From: DASYTH01 sp036002505
GTDB lineage: Bacteria > Actinomycetota > Actinomycetes > Mycobacteriales > Pseudonocardiaceae
Assembly (NCBI RefSeq): GCF_036002505.1
Contig: NZ_DASYTH010000043.1
Location: forward strand, 7,211 to 71,210
Length of the DNA stretch: 64,000 nt
Reading direction: 5' to 3'
A program made the position numbers and the translations under genes. Shown here piece after piece: positions 16,873 through 24,775 of the stretch (the first letter of the stretch is position 1; the number at the start of each line of letters is the position of its first letter). Under the pieces are notes generated by a model that saw only the letters and a list, made by a program, of their open reading frames with translations, made no database searches and had not been told where the DNA came from.

Positions 16873-18798
16873 TCAGAGCAGGGCGAGCTGCTCCTGGCGG
16901 ACCGGCACCGTGGGGGCGCCGGCGGGAAGGCTGCCTTCGGGCCAGCTGGCGTCCTCGGCGGGTTTGGGGTCGCGGTTGGACTTGGGCAGGAGGTCGTGGC
17001 GGCGGAGGAGGGGTTCCACCCGGGCGGCGAGCCAGGTGCGGTAGGTGCGGTCGGCGTAGCGCCGGTGGGCGTAGATGTCGCGATAGTCGGGCACCAGGTC
17101 GGGATGCTCGGCGGCGAGCCAGGCGGCGAACCATTCGCGGGCGCCGGGGCGCAGGTGCAGCGGGAGCGCGGTGACGCCGGTGGCTCCGGCGGCGGCGATG
17201 GCGGCGAACAGGGCGTCGAGCTGCTCGAGGGAATCGGTGAGGCGCGGCAGGATCGGGGCGACGAACACGCCGCAGGGCAGGCCGGCCTCGCGCACCCGGC
17301 GGACCAGCTCCAGCCGCGCCTGCGGGCTGGGGGTGCCGGGCTCGAGGGAGTCCTGCAGCTCCCGGTCGAGCAGCGCGATCGACACGCCGAGGCCGACCGA
17401 GACCTCCCGGCTGGCGGCCACCAGCAGCGGAAGGTCGCGGGAGAGCACGGTTCCCTTGGTGAGGATGGAGAACGGCGTGCCACTGCCGGCCAGCGCCCGG
17501 ATGATGCCGGGCATCAGCGCGTAGCGGCCCTCGGCGCGCTGGTACGGGTCGGTGTTCGTGCCGAGCGCCACGTGCTCGCGGGTCCACTTCGGCGCACCGA
17601 GCTGCGCGGCGAGCACCTCCGGCGCGTTGACCTTGACCACGATCTGGCTGTCGAAGTCGTTGCCGGAGTCCAGATCCAGGTAGGTGTGCGAGTGCCGGGC
17701 GTAGCAGTTGTGGCTGACCACCCCGTTGGCGATGAAGTCACCGGTGCCGGTGGTGATGTCGAACAGCGGAAGCTCCAGGCCGAGCGGGTCGACCGCGACC
17801 ACCCCGAGCTTGGCGGCCGACTTGAACGCGGTGCCGTCGATGGTCCGCTTCTCCGTCTCCGCCGGATCCACCGTGTGCAGGAACCGCAGCCGCTCCGCCA
17901 GCCCGCCGAGCAGCCGCACCCAGATCGTGCCCTCGGCCCACCGTGTTTTCTCCACGACACACTCGAAACCCAGGTGCCGCAACGAGTTCGCGGTCAGCCG
18001 GGTGAGCTCGCCGACGGTGGTGGCGATCCGCAGGATCCCCCGCGAGTGGCTGCCCCGGGCGTCGTACACCCCGGCCAGGAACCCCTTGACCCACTCGTTT
18101 CCGTGCGTCTGCGGCACGTCGATCAGCTCGTCCGAGGCGACGTCGAGCTCGCCGAGGTACTCCCGGGCGCGCGCCAGCGCCTCCGCGCCGCGCCCGCCGC
18201 CGCGGATCAGCCCGCAGAGGTAGCCGAGCCGGTACTCGACGAGCAGCTTCGGCGGAGTGGCGAACGCCCCGGTGCCGACCAGCTTGTTGCCGGTGGTCAG
18301 GTGCGGCCGCCGGCCCGGGCCGGCCATCTCGCCGGTGACGTGCTTCCAGCCGCGCTCGGTGAGGAACCGGTGGTCGCCGCTGGCGATGAGCGTGGTGCCG
18401 TCCTCCAGCGACACCCGGTACGCCGGCTTGACCGTCGACCAGTGGTCCAGCACCGTGGTGGGCACGTAGCGCCGGTAGTTGCCGCGCCGCTCGGTGCCGT
18501 AGATCCGGTCGCCCACCTGGAGCTCCGCCAGCGGCCGGACGCGCCCGTCGGCCAGCAGGATCGGCGTGTCCCCGGCCAGGCAGTACCGGCAGCCGTGCGA
18601 GCAGCCCCGGTACGGGTTGACCGTCCAGTTGAACGGCATCGGCGAACCGCCCGGCACCCGGTTGAGCACCGACTTGGCCCGCACCTCGTGGAACACCATC
18701 CCCGCGAACTCGGGTGTCCGAACGCTGCGCACCAGACCGGGCAGACCTGGCAGGATCTGCTCGTCGGCCGCGTCCACCCGCTGCCTGTCCCATCGCAC
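16873..18798 (-). CDS. Rv2578c-family radical SAM protein interrupted by an intein
   Basis: The 641-aa precursor starts at GTG 18798 (MRWDRQRV, as in Rv2578c). The radical SAM cluster motif is CSHGCRYC (Cys66, Cys70, Cys73), but a 292-residue intein (73-364) sits at its last cysteine. Splicing would restore CxxxCxxC with Cys365, giving a mature protein of 349 aa, the usual length. The extein then has YARHSHTYLDLD, VALGTNTDPYQRAEGRY and LTKGTVLSRDLPLL, as in the SplB-like (COG1533) group. The reaction is unknown; relatives are called DNA-repair-photolyase-like. A perfect LexA box lies 10 nt before the start, pointing to DNA-damage control. The intein is described separately. Confidence 0.93.
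   Translation of the reverse strand: MRWDRQRVDAADEQILPGLPGLVRSVRTPEFAGMVFHEVRAKSVLNRVPGGSPMPFNWTVNPYRGCSHGCRYCLAGDTPILLADGRVRPLAELQVGDRIYGTERRGNYRRYVPTTVLDHWSTVKPAYRVSLEDGTTLIASGDHRFLTERGWKHVTGEMAGPGRRPHLTTGNKLVGTGAFATPPKLLVEYRLGYLCGLIRGGGRGAEALARAREYLGELDVASDELIDVPQTHGNEWVKGFLAGVYDARGSHSRGILRIATTVGELTRLTANSLRHLGFECVVEKTRWAEGTIWVRLLGGLAERLRFLHTVDPAETEKRTIDGTAFKSAAKLGVVAVDPLGLELPLFDITTGTGDFIANGVVSHNCYARHSHTYLDLDSGNDFDSQIVVKVNAPEVLAAQLGAPKWTREHVALGTNTDPYQRAEGRYALMPGIIRALAGSGTPFSILTKGTVLSRDLPLLVAASREVSVGLGVSIALLDRELQDSLEPGTPSPQARLELVRRVREAGLPCGVFVAPILPRLTDSLEQLDALFAAIAAAGATGVTALPLHLRPGAREWFAAWLAAEHPDLVPDYRDIYAHRRYADRTYRTWLAARVEPLLRRHDLLPKSNRDPKPAEDASWPEGSLPAGAPTVPVRQEQLALL
17707..18582 (-). other. 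intein with decayed LAGLIDADG endonuclease
   Basis: This protein-splicing element covers precursor residues 73-364. Block A is CLAGDTPILLADG (nucleophile Cys73), block B is GTTLIASGDHRFLT (His143), and the C-terminal block is GDFIANGVVSHN followed by Cys+1 (Cys365), so every splicing residue is present. The middle holds two LAGLIDADG-like motifs, YLCGLIRGGG and FLAGVYDARGS. The acidic residue needed for cleavage (eighth position) is Gly in the first and Arg in the second, so I infer the homing endonuclease is dead. The reading frame and GC content match the host gene. Confidence 0.92.
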
Positions 18799-18807
18799 GG
18801 AATCAAG

Positions 18808-18823
18808 TCGAACATACGTTCGA
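18808..18823. promoter_or_regulatory. perfect LexA (SOS) box
   Basis: TCGAAC-ATAC-GTTCGA matches the actinobacterial LexA consensus TCGAAC-N4-GTTCGA at all 12 defined bases. It lies 9 nt from the GTG of the radical SAM gene (leftward) and 28 nt from the GTG of pnuC (rightward), so LexA bound here could repress either. From the established mycobacterial regulon I expect the radical SAM gene as the target. Confidence 0.9.
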
Positions 18824-18851
18824 TCGGGTTGTCAAACGAGTGGAGGCACCC

Positions 18852-19550
18852 GTGCTCGACCCGGTGCTGGATGCCTTGCGGGCCACCGCGTTCACCGTGC
18901 TCGGGGCGCCGACGAGCTGGGCCGAGGTGATCGGCTTCGGCTCCGGCGCGCTGGTGGTGTGGCTGGTCGTCGTGCAGCACGCGGCGAACTGGCCGGTCGG
19001 CATCCTCAACAACCTGATGTTCTTCGCGCTGTTCCTGACCAGCGGCCTGTACGCGGACGCCTGGCTGCAGGTCTTCTACCTCGTGCTCGCGCTGTACGGC
19101 TGGTGGGCGTGGCTGCGCGGCGGCGAGCGGCGCACGCACCTGCGGGTATCCCGCACCACACCCGCCCAATGGGCGGCGCTGCTCGCCGCCGGCATCGCCG
19201 GAACGGCCCTGCTGGCCTGGATTCTCGACGCCGGCACCAGCTCGACCGTGCCGCTGCCGGACGCGCTCACCACGGTGCTCTCCCTGCTGGCCACCTGGGG
19301 TCAGGCCCGCAAGAAGATCGAGTCCTGGTGGCTGTGGATCACCGCGGACCTGATCTACGTTCCGCTGTACGGCTACAAGGACCTGTGGCTCACCGCGATT
19401 CTGTACACCGGGTTCCTCGCGCTGTGCGTGGCCGGACTGCGCGGCTGGACGGCGGACTACCGCACCCGGGCGGCCGGCGGCAGGTCCGCGGCGCTCGCCA
19501 CCGGCCAGGCGAGCGGATCCGGGCCCAGCGCCAGCAACTCGGCGACCTGA
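18852..19550 (+). CDS. pnuC: PnuC-type nicotinamide riboside transporter
   Basis: A 232-aa membrane protein from GTG 18852, with GGAGG 5-9 nt upstream. Hydrophobic segments and the family pattern NWPVGILNNLMFFALFL, LYGWWAWLRGG and KIESWWLWITADLIYVPLYGYK identify PnuC, a facilitator that takes up nicotinamide riboside (other members carry thiamine or riboflavin). A nadR-like gene 0.75 kb downstream can phosphorylate the riboside and make NAD, which supports the NR assignment. The Ala/Ser-rich C-terminus overlaps the end of the convergent idi gene by 94 bp. Confidence 0.88.
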   Translation: MLDPVLDALRATAFTVLGAPTSWAEVIGFGSGALVVWLVVVQHAANWPVGILNNLMFFALFLTSGLYADAWLQVFYLVLALYGWWAWLRGGERRTHLRVSRTTPAQWAALLAAGIAGTALLAWILDAGTSSTVPLPDALTTVLSLLATWGQARKKIESWWLWITADLIYVPLYGYKDLWLTAILYTGFLALCVAGLRGWTADYRTRAAGGRSAALATGQASGSGPSASNSAT

Positions 19551-20035
19551 AGCCGGCACCACGGCGAGACCTCACGCTCCCCCGCGGTCACCGCCTCGGC
19601 GAACGGCAGCCAGCCGACCCACTCCACGGATTCCACCTCGGCCGCCGCCGGAGCCGGCGAATCCTCCGTCACCGCACGGAAAACCGGGCACAGCTCGTTC
19701 TCCACCACACCGCTGTCCATCTCCGCCCGGTACCGGAACCGGGGCAGGACCAGGTCCACGGCGCCCACCACCAGCCCCAGCTCGTCGCGGAGCCGGCGGG
19801 TGACCGCGGCCGCCACCGGCTCACCCGGCGCCGGATGGCCGCAGCAGGAGTTCGTCCAGACGCCGGGCCAGGTCAGCTTGGACAGCGCGCGCCGGGTCAG
19901 CAGCACCCGGCCCGCCGGGTCGAACACGTAGCTGGAGAACGCCAGATGCAGCGGCGTGTGCCGGTCGTGCACGGTGGCCTTGTCCGCGACGCCGACCGGC
20001 TCACCGCGCTCGTCCAGAAGGACCACCTGCTCCAT
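19457..20035 (-). CDS. idi: isopentenyl-diphosphate delta-isomerase, type 1
   Basis: A 192-aa Nudix-fold enzyme from ATG 20035, with GAGAGG upstream. It interconverts isopentenyl and dimethylallyl diphosphate in the isoprenoid pathway. The catalytic cysteine lies in WTNSCCGHP, the metal-binding region in RRLRDELGL, and the second active-site region in VENELCPVF. No other isoprenoid gene is adjacent. Its 3' end overlaps pnuC on the opposite strand by 94 bp. Confidence 0.93.
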   Translation of the reverse strand: MEQVVLLDERGEPVGVADKATVHDRHTPLHLAFSSYVFDPAGRVLLTRRALSKLTWPGVWTNSCCGHPAPGEPVAAAVTRRLRDELGLVVGAVDLVLPRFRYRAEMDSGVVENELCPVFRAVTEDSPAPAAAEVESVEWVGWLPFAEAVTAGEREVSPWCRLQVAELLALGPDPLAWPVASAADLPPAARVR

Positions 20036-20304
20036 CGCACACCTCTCACCGAGGGCACCCGCCCGCTGACCCGCCTGCACCTTATTCAACGGTCAATCAT
20101 GTCTTCGGACACGGGTTTCTGGGACAATCACGGTGCGATGGACCCGTGGCAGCAGTGGCGTTTTGTGATTAACGAACTGGTTGCGGCAGCAAGCTGGAGG
20201 GCGTTTCCGAGTTTCGGCGGGGCATGAATTCGGCTGGGGCGCCCGCCAGCGGTAACACACGGTGGATTCATCGTTTTCGGCTGGGAACGGGGTGATCTTG
20301 CTCG

Positions 20305-21444
20305 ATGCTCGGTATGCGGCGGTTTCGGCACGCGTTGGTACTCGGAAAGTTCTATCCGCCCCATTCCGGGCACCACCATCTGATCCGGACCGCGGCCCGG
20401 GCCAGCGACCGGACCACGGTGGCGGTGCTGGCCTCGACGGTGGAGTCGATCCCGCTCGCCGACCGGGTGTACTGGCTGGCCGCCGAGCACTGGGCGGACC
20501 CGGGGGTCGCGGTGCTCGGCGACCTGGACGACCACCGCATCGACTTCGACGACGACCATGTCTGGGAGCAGCACGTCGGCGTGGTCCGCTCGGTGCTGGC
20601 CCGGCGGGCGCTGCGGGACGGGGACCCCGACGCCGCGCCGGTGGATGTGGTCTTCTCCAGCGAGAAGTACGGCGAGGAGCTGGCCGCGCGGCTCGGCGCC
20701 GCCCACGTCGCGGTCGACCCGGAGCGGCTGGAGCACCCGGTGTCCAGCACCGCGGTGCGCACCGACCCGATCGGCCTGTGGCGCTATCTGGCCGCATCCA
20801 CCCGCGCGGGGCTCGCCGCCCGGGTCGTCGTGCTCGGCGCGGAGTCCACCGGAACCACCACGCTGGCCGAGCAGCTCGCCACGCATTACCGCGCCCGCAA
20901 GGGATCCTTCGCCAATACCCGCCTCGTCGCCGAGCACGGCCGGGTGCACACCGAGGGCAAGCTGGCCGCCGTGCACGCCCTGGCCAAGGCGTCCGGCCGG
21001 CCACCCCCGGCGCTCGACAGTCTTATGTGGACAGTGGGTGACTTCGTCGACGTGGCCCGGCGGCAGGCCATCGCGGAGGACGAGGCGGCCGCCCGCGGTG
21101 GCCCGCTTCTGTTGTGCGACAACGACTCCTGGGCGGCCACCATCTGGTGCGAGCGCTATCTCGGCCGGCCGCAGGCCGACGTCGGGCAGGCCGCCGGCGA
21201 TCGCCGGCCGGCGCTCTACCTGCTCACCGACCACGCCGGCGTGCCGTTCGAGCAGGACGGCTGGCGGGACGGCGAGCATCGCCGGGAGTGGATGACCGCC
21301 CGGTTCGTCCGCGGTCTCCGCGACCGCGGCGTGCCCTGGGTGCTGCTCTCCGGCAACCCCCGGCACCGGCTGCGCCGCGCCGTCCGGGCCTGCGACGACA
21401 TCCTGCGCACCCACTTCCGTTACTCGCCACCGCTCGGTCAGTGA
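20305..21444 (+). CDS. nadR: NadR-like NMN adenylyltransferase / ribosylnicotinamide kinase
   Basis: A 379-aa two-domain enzyme; start ATG 20305 (ATG 20314 is an alternative). Residues about 10-170 are the nucleotidyltransferase domain with GKFYPPHSGHHHLI (HxGH) and the C-terminal STAVR motif (SSTAVRTDP). Residues about 175-375 are a P-loop kinase with VLGAESTGTTTLAEQL, though the usual GKT lysine is Thr (STGTTT). It lacks the N-terminal DNA-binding domain of enterobacterial NadR. Together with PnuC it forms a nicotinamide-riboside-to-NAD salvage route. Confidence 0.88.
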   Translation: MLGMRRFRHALVLGKFYPPHSGHHHLIRTAARASDRTTVAVLASTVESIPLADRVYWLAAEHWADPGVAVLGDLDDHRIDFDDDHVWEQHVGVVRSVLARRALRDGDPDAAPVDVVFSSEKYGEELAARLGAAHVAVDPERLEHPVSSTAVRTDPIGLWRYLAASTRAGLAARVVVLGAESTGTTTLAEQLATHYRARKGSFANTRLVAEHGRVHTEGKLAAVHALAKASGRPPPALDSLMWTVGDFVDVARRQAIAEDEAAARGGPLLLCDNDSWAATIWCERYLGRPQADVGQAAGDRRPALYLLTDHAGVPFEQDGWRDGEHRREWMTARFVRGLRDRGVPWVLLSGNPRHRLRRAVRACDDILRTHFRYSPPLGQ

Positions 21445-21476
21445 CATCGGTGTGTGGCCTGACAACCCCGCCAACA

Positions 21477-21560
21477 GCCAACACGGCGACGCCATGGGCC
21501 AACACAGCATCGTCAGCGGCCAACACGGCGACGCCAGACGCAAACACACCGTGTTGAATA
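21477..21560 (+). repeat. 21-bp tandem repeat array, four units
   Basis: Units at 21477, 21498, 21519 and 21540 have a period of exactly 21 bp; the first and third are nearly identical (GCCAACACGGCGACGCCA plus three bases). The array ends 7 bp before the GTG start of the yibE/F gene, so it occupies its 5' leader. Confidence 0.85.
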
Positions 21561-21567
21561 GGGCGCT

Positions 21568-22854
21568 GTGCTGAACGGTGAGACCGAGCCACTTCCCCGG
21601 GTGCGGGCAAAACACCGCTACGCGCCCGAACCGGACGAGGCGGATGAGTGGTCCGTTTCCCACCATGGACGCGAAGAACCGCCGTCGCCACCGCCGCCGG
21701 GCCGGGTGCGGCGGTTGCTGGCCGTGCTGCTCGTGCCGTTCGCGCTGGCCGCCGTGGTCGGCGTGGTGCTGCTCTACCGCGGCGACGACACCGCGCGGAC
21801 GGCGAACACGACACCGGTGAAGAGCGAGGTGACCGCGACCCAGTCCGGGGCGTGCACCGCCGACGTCCCGGCCGGCACGCCGCAGGGGGGCCAGTGCGTC
21901 ACGGTCACCGTGCGGATGACCGACGGGCGGGCGCCGAACCGCGAGGTCCGGCTGATCGTGCCGAACGAGCCGAGCAGCCCACGGTTCGCCGCCGGGGACA
22001 AGGTGGTGCTGGCCTACGCCGGCGGCAATCCGCTGGAGGGCCAGTCCTACCAGCTCGTCGACTTCCAGCGAACCACCCCGCTGGCCGTGCTCGCTGCGCT
22101 GTTCGCGCTCGCCGTGCTGATTCTCGGGCGCTGGCAAGGGATCAAGGCACTCGTCGCGCTCGGGCTGAGCTTCGGCGTGCTGGTCCTGTTCGTGCTGCCG
22201 TCCATCATCGCCGGCCAGAACCCGTTGCTGGTCGCGGTCGCCGGCGCCGGCGTGATCATGTTCCTGGTGCTGTACCTGACCCACGGCCTGTCCGCGCGGA
22301 CGTCCACCGCCGTGCTGGGCACCGTAGTGAGCCTCGCCCTGATCGGTGGCCTCGGCACGCTGTTCTCCGCCACCGCGAAGCTGACCGGCCTCGACGAGGA
22401 AACCGCCACCCTCATCGGCACCCTCGGCCACGGCATCGACGCGCGCGGGCTGCTGCTCGCCGGCGTCGTGATCGGCGCGCTCGGCGTGCTCGACGACGTG
22501 ACGGTCACCCAGACCAGCGCGATCTGGGAGCTGCGCGCCGCCAACCCGTTACTCAGCGCCCGCGAGCTGTACGCCGCGGGCATGCGGATCGGCCGCGACC
22601 ACGTCTCCTCCGCGGTCAACACCCTCGTGATGGCCTACGCCGGCGCCGCGCTCCCGGTCCTGCTCTACTCGTCCATCTCCGGTGTGGGGTTGGGCGGCAT
22701 CCTCACCTCGCAGTCCATCGCCCAGGAGGTCGTGCGCACCCTGGTCGGCAGCATCGGGCTCGTCGCCGCCGTGCCCATCACCACCGCGATTGCCGCCATC
22801 GTGGCCACACAACAGCTACCATCCAGCCCCAATGGCGGACACACCCACGGATGA
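21568..22854 (+). CDS. YibE/F family membrane protein
   Basis: A 428-aa protein from GTG 21568. A cytoplasmic N-terminus (about 45 aa) leads to one membrane helix (LLAVLLVPFALAAVVGVVLL), an extracytoplasmic domain (about 70-170: CVTVTVRMTDGRAPNREVRL, VVLAYAGG) and then about seven helices with the YibE/F signature GHGIDARGLLLAGVVIGAL and TSAIWEL. The C-terminus is GGHTHG. The family is proposed to be transporters of unknown substrate. The next small gene overlaps the end by 23 bp. Confidence 0.85.
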   Translation: MLNGETEPLPRVRAKHRYAPEPDEADEWSVSHHGREEPPSPPPPGRVRRLLAVLLVPFALAAVVGVVLLYRGDDTARTANTTPVKSEVTATQSGACTADVPAGTPQGGQCVTVTVRMTDGRAPNREVRLIVPNEPSSPRFAAGDKVVLAYAGGNPLEGQSYQLVDFQRTTPLAVLAALFALAVLILGRWQGIKALVALGLSFGVLVLFVLPSIIAGQNPLLVAVAGAGVIMFLVLYLTHGLSARTSTAVLGTVVSLALIGGLGTLFSATAKLTGLDEETATLIGTLGHGIDARGLLLAGVVIGALGVLDDVTVTQTSAIWELRAANPLLSARELYAAGMRIGRDHVSSAVNTLVMAYAGAALPVLLYSSISGVGLGGILTSQSIAQEVVRTLVGSIGLVAAVPITTAIAAIVATQQLPSSPNGGHTHG

Positions 22855-23260
22855 CGGCGAACTGCTCCTGATCTCATTGCTCCGCAACCCGGTCAGGACG
22901 ATGGACTCCGCCCTGCGCACCGGTGCCGCCGCCGTCCCCGCCGTGCTGGACGCCCTCCGCGCCCTGCCCCGCATCGCCGGCGCCCTGGAGAAGCTCGTAC
23001 CGGCATTGCAAGCGGCACAAGGCTCCCTGGACCGCATCGACCGCCTCAGCACCTTCGTCGCCCAGGAGCTCCCGGAGACCCAGCACCAACTCGAGGAGCT
23101 CCGCAAGCAGATGCTCGCCCTCACCGGCGTCAACCGCGCCCTCACCGAGTCGATCCGGCTCCTCAGCCGCGGCATCGGCGTCGTGCACAGCACCACCGAC
23201 GTCCTCGGCGGTCTCCTCCCCCGCCCGCCGGCTAGTCCAGGCTCGCCACGAAGCGGGTGA
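22832..23260 (+). CDS. small coiled-coil hypothetical protein
   Basis: A 142-aa protein from ATG 22832, starting inside the end of the yibE/F gene, so the two are probably co-translated. From residue 35 to 125 it is one long amphipathic helix set rich in Leu, Ala and Glu (LDRIDRLSTFVAQELPETQH, QLEELRKQMLALTGVNRALTES). There is no signal peptide and no membrane helix. I do not recognise a family. Its C-terminus overlaps the next, convergent gene by 29 bp. Confidence 0.65.
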   Translation: MADTPTDDGELLLISLLRNPVRTMDSALRTGAAAVPAVLDALRALPRIAGALEKLVPALQAAQGSLDRIDRLSTFVAQELPETQHQLEELRKQMLALTGVNRALTESIRLLSRGIGVVHSTTDVLGGLLPRPPASPGSPRSG

Positions 23261-23855
23261 CCGCGTCGGTCTTCAGCCGCTGCGCCAGCCGTCCGGACGG
23301 GGCGAGCGAGGCGAGCCGGTACAGCGGGCGCTCGGCCGCGGGGTCGCCTTTCGCCTCGGCCCGGAGCTGGGCCACGAGGAGCTCGGAGAAGACCAGCCCG
23401 CTGGTGTTCTCGCTGGTGGCCAGGGCGTCGGCCAGGCGGCGCAGCATCAGGATGCCGAGCTCACGGCCGCCCGTGCCGGCGTAGACCGCGACCGGCAGGT
23501 TGATCGACTTGCCGCGGCGGGCGACCAGGAGGCCGATCGTGCGGGTGCCGCGCACGTCCGTGACCACCAGCTCGAGACGGTCGGCGTGGCGGAGGTCCAC
23601 GGTCTTGCGGCCGACGGTCTTCGCCACCAGCGTGGTGCCCTCCAGCCACAGCCGGCGGCGGCCGGAGAGCCAGGTGAGCGCCAGCAGGGCGATCATCACG
23701 GCGGCAGCGGTGATCAGGCCGGCCAACTGGCCGCCGACAAGGCCGACCATGCCGCCGATCGCCGCACCGATCACCACGGCGACCCCGACCACGGCGCAGC
23801 CACGGCGCCGGACGGTGCCGGCCTCGTTGAGGTTGAGCGGAACTACCTCGCTCAA
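23232..23855 (-). CDS. hypothetical membrane protein with PH-like cytoplasmic part
   Basis: I place the start at TTG 23855 (GAGGTGATGGA lies directly upstream), giving 207 aa. Two adjacent membrane helices lie at about residues 18-65 (GCAVVGVAVVIGAAIGGMVG, AAVMIALLALTWLSG). A beta-rich stretch follows (LWLEGTTLVAKTVGRKTVDL, LELVVTDVRG, INLPVAVYAG) that resembles bacterial PH-like domains, then an Ala/Leu helix. The function is unknown. No partner gene is evident. Confidence 0.65.
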   Translation of the reverse strand: MSEVVPLNLNEAGTVRRRGCAVVGVAVVIGAAIGGMVGLVGGQLAGLITAAAVMIALLALTWLSGRRRLWLEGTTLVAKTVGRKTVDLRHADRLELVVTDVRGTRTIGLLVARRGKSINLPVAVYAGTGGRELGILMLRRLADALATSENTSGLVFSELLVAQLRAEAKGDPAAERPLYRLASLAPSGRLAQRLKTDAVTRFVASLD

Positions 23856-23943
23856 TCCATCACCTCGCAAGCTCGGTGATGGCGACCCCGCCGCCTCGTC
23901 CCCCGGCGGCGGGGCAGTGCCCTTGGTTCGCTCGCAAGCTCGT

Positions 23944-24645
23944 TCACAAGCCCCGCCGTCCGGGCAGGGGGCGGCCCGGCGAGGCGAGCTCCAGGAGGAA
24001 CGGGTTGCTCACGCGCTCGCGGCCGATGGTGGTGGTCGGGCCGTGCCCGGGCAGCACGACGGTGTCGTCGTCGAGGGTCAACACCTTGGTGCGCAAGGTG
24101 TCGAGCATCGTCGGCATGTCACCCCCCGGCAGGTCGGTCCGCCCGATGGAACCGGCGAACAGCGTGTCCCCGGCGAAGAGCACCCGGCCGCCCTCGTCGT
24201 TCGCGCTGGAGAAGACCACGGAGCCGCGGGTGTGCCCGGGCGTGTGGTCCACCATGATCGACAGGCCGGCCAGATCGAGCACGGTACCGTCGGCCAGCTC
24301 ACGGACCTCGGCCGGCTCCCGCATCTCGATCCTCCCGCCGAAGAACGCGGCACCCTGCGCGCTGATCCCCTTGAGCGGGTCGGTGAGCAGGTCCCGGTCC
24401 TCGGGGTGGATCCAGGCCGGGATGTCGTTGCCGTCGCACACCGGGGCCACCGCGAAGACGTGATCGAAGTGGCCGTGCGTGAGCAGCACGGCGACCGGGG
24501 AGAGCCGGTGCTTGCGCAGCGCCTCGGCGATCGGCTCCTCGGCGTCCTGACCTGGGTCGACGATCACGCACGCGTCGCCTTCGGCGGGCGCGACCAGGTA
24601 GCAGTTGGCCTGAAACGCTCCGCTGGCGAAGCCGACGACGAGCAC
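23944..24645 (-). CDS. MBL-fold hydrolase, glyoxalase-II-like (Rv2581c type)
   Basis: A 233-aa protein from GTG 24645 with GGAGGTT upstream. Metal motifs: LLTHGHFDHVF, HTPGHTRGSVVF, FAGDTLFAGSIGRTDLPGG and LPGHGPTTTIG, all complete. This set matches hydroxyacylglutathione-hydrolase-like enzymes; in actinobacteria that lack glutathione the true thioester is likely different. In M. tuberculosis the same protein sits next to hisS, which is missing here. It is divergent from the cyclophilin gene. Confidence 0.88.
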   Translation of the reverse strand: MLVVGFASGAFQANCYLVAPAEGDACVIVDPGQDAEEPIAEALRKHRLSPVAVLLTHGHFDHVFAVAPVCDGNDIPAWIHPEDRDLLTDPLKGISAQGAAFFGGRIEMREPAEVRELADGTVLDLAGLSIMVDHTPGHTRGSVVFSSANDEGGRVLFAGDTLFAGSIGRTDLPGGDMPTMLDTLRTKVLTLDDDTVVLPGHGPTTTIGRERVSNPFLLELASPGRPLPGRRGL

Positions 24646-24775
24646 GGCGAGAACCTCCGGGGAAAGGGCTTACTACGTTTCAGCGTAGTGTCGCGGACCT
24701 CCACACGGTTCTCACAGGGTGTCCCCCTAGACTGCCCGGTTGCCAGGCAAGACGTTGAGGTCAGGGAGGATGCCC

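Noticed and set aside
16873..18798. Two separate genes split at the intein, or a frameshift
   Set aside because: One frame runs throughout, with intact intein ends (Cys1, terminal His-Asn, Cys+1) at exactly the cluster motif.
21477..21560. CRISPR array
   Set aside because: The 21-bp units are directly adjacent, with no spacers of unique sequence, and there are no cas genes in the window.
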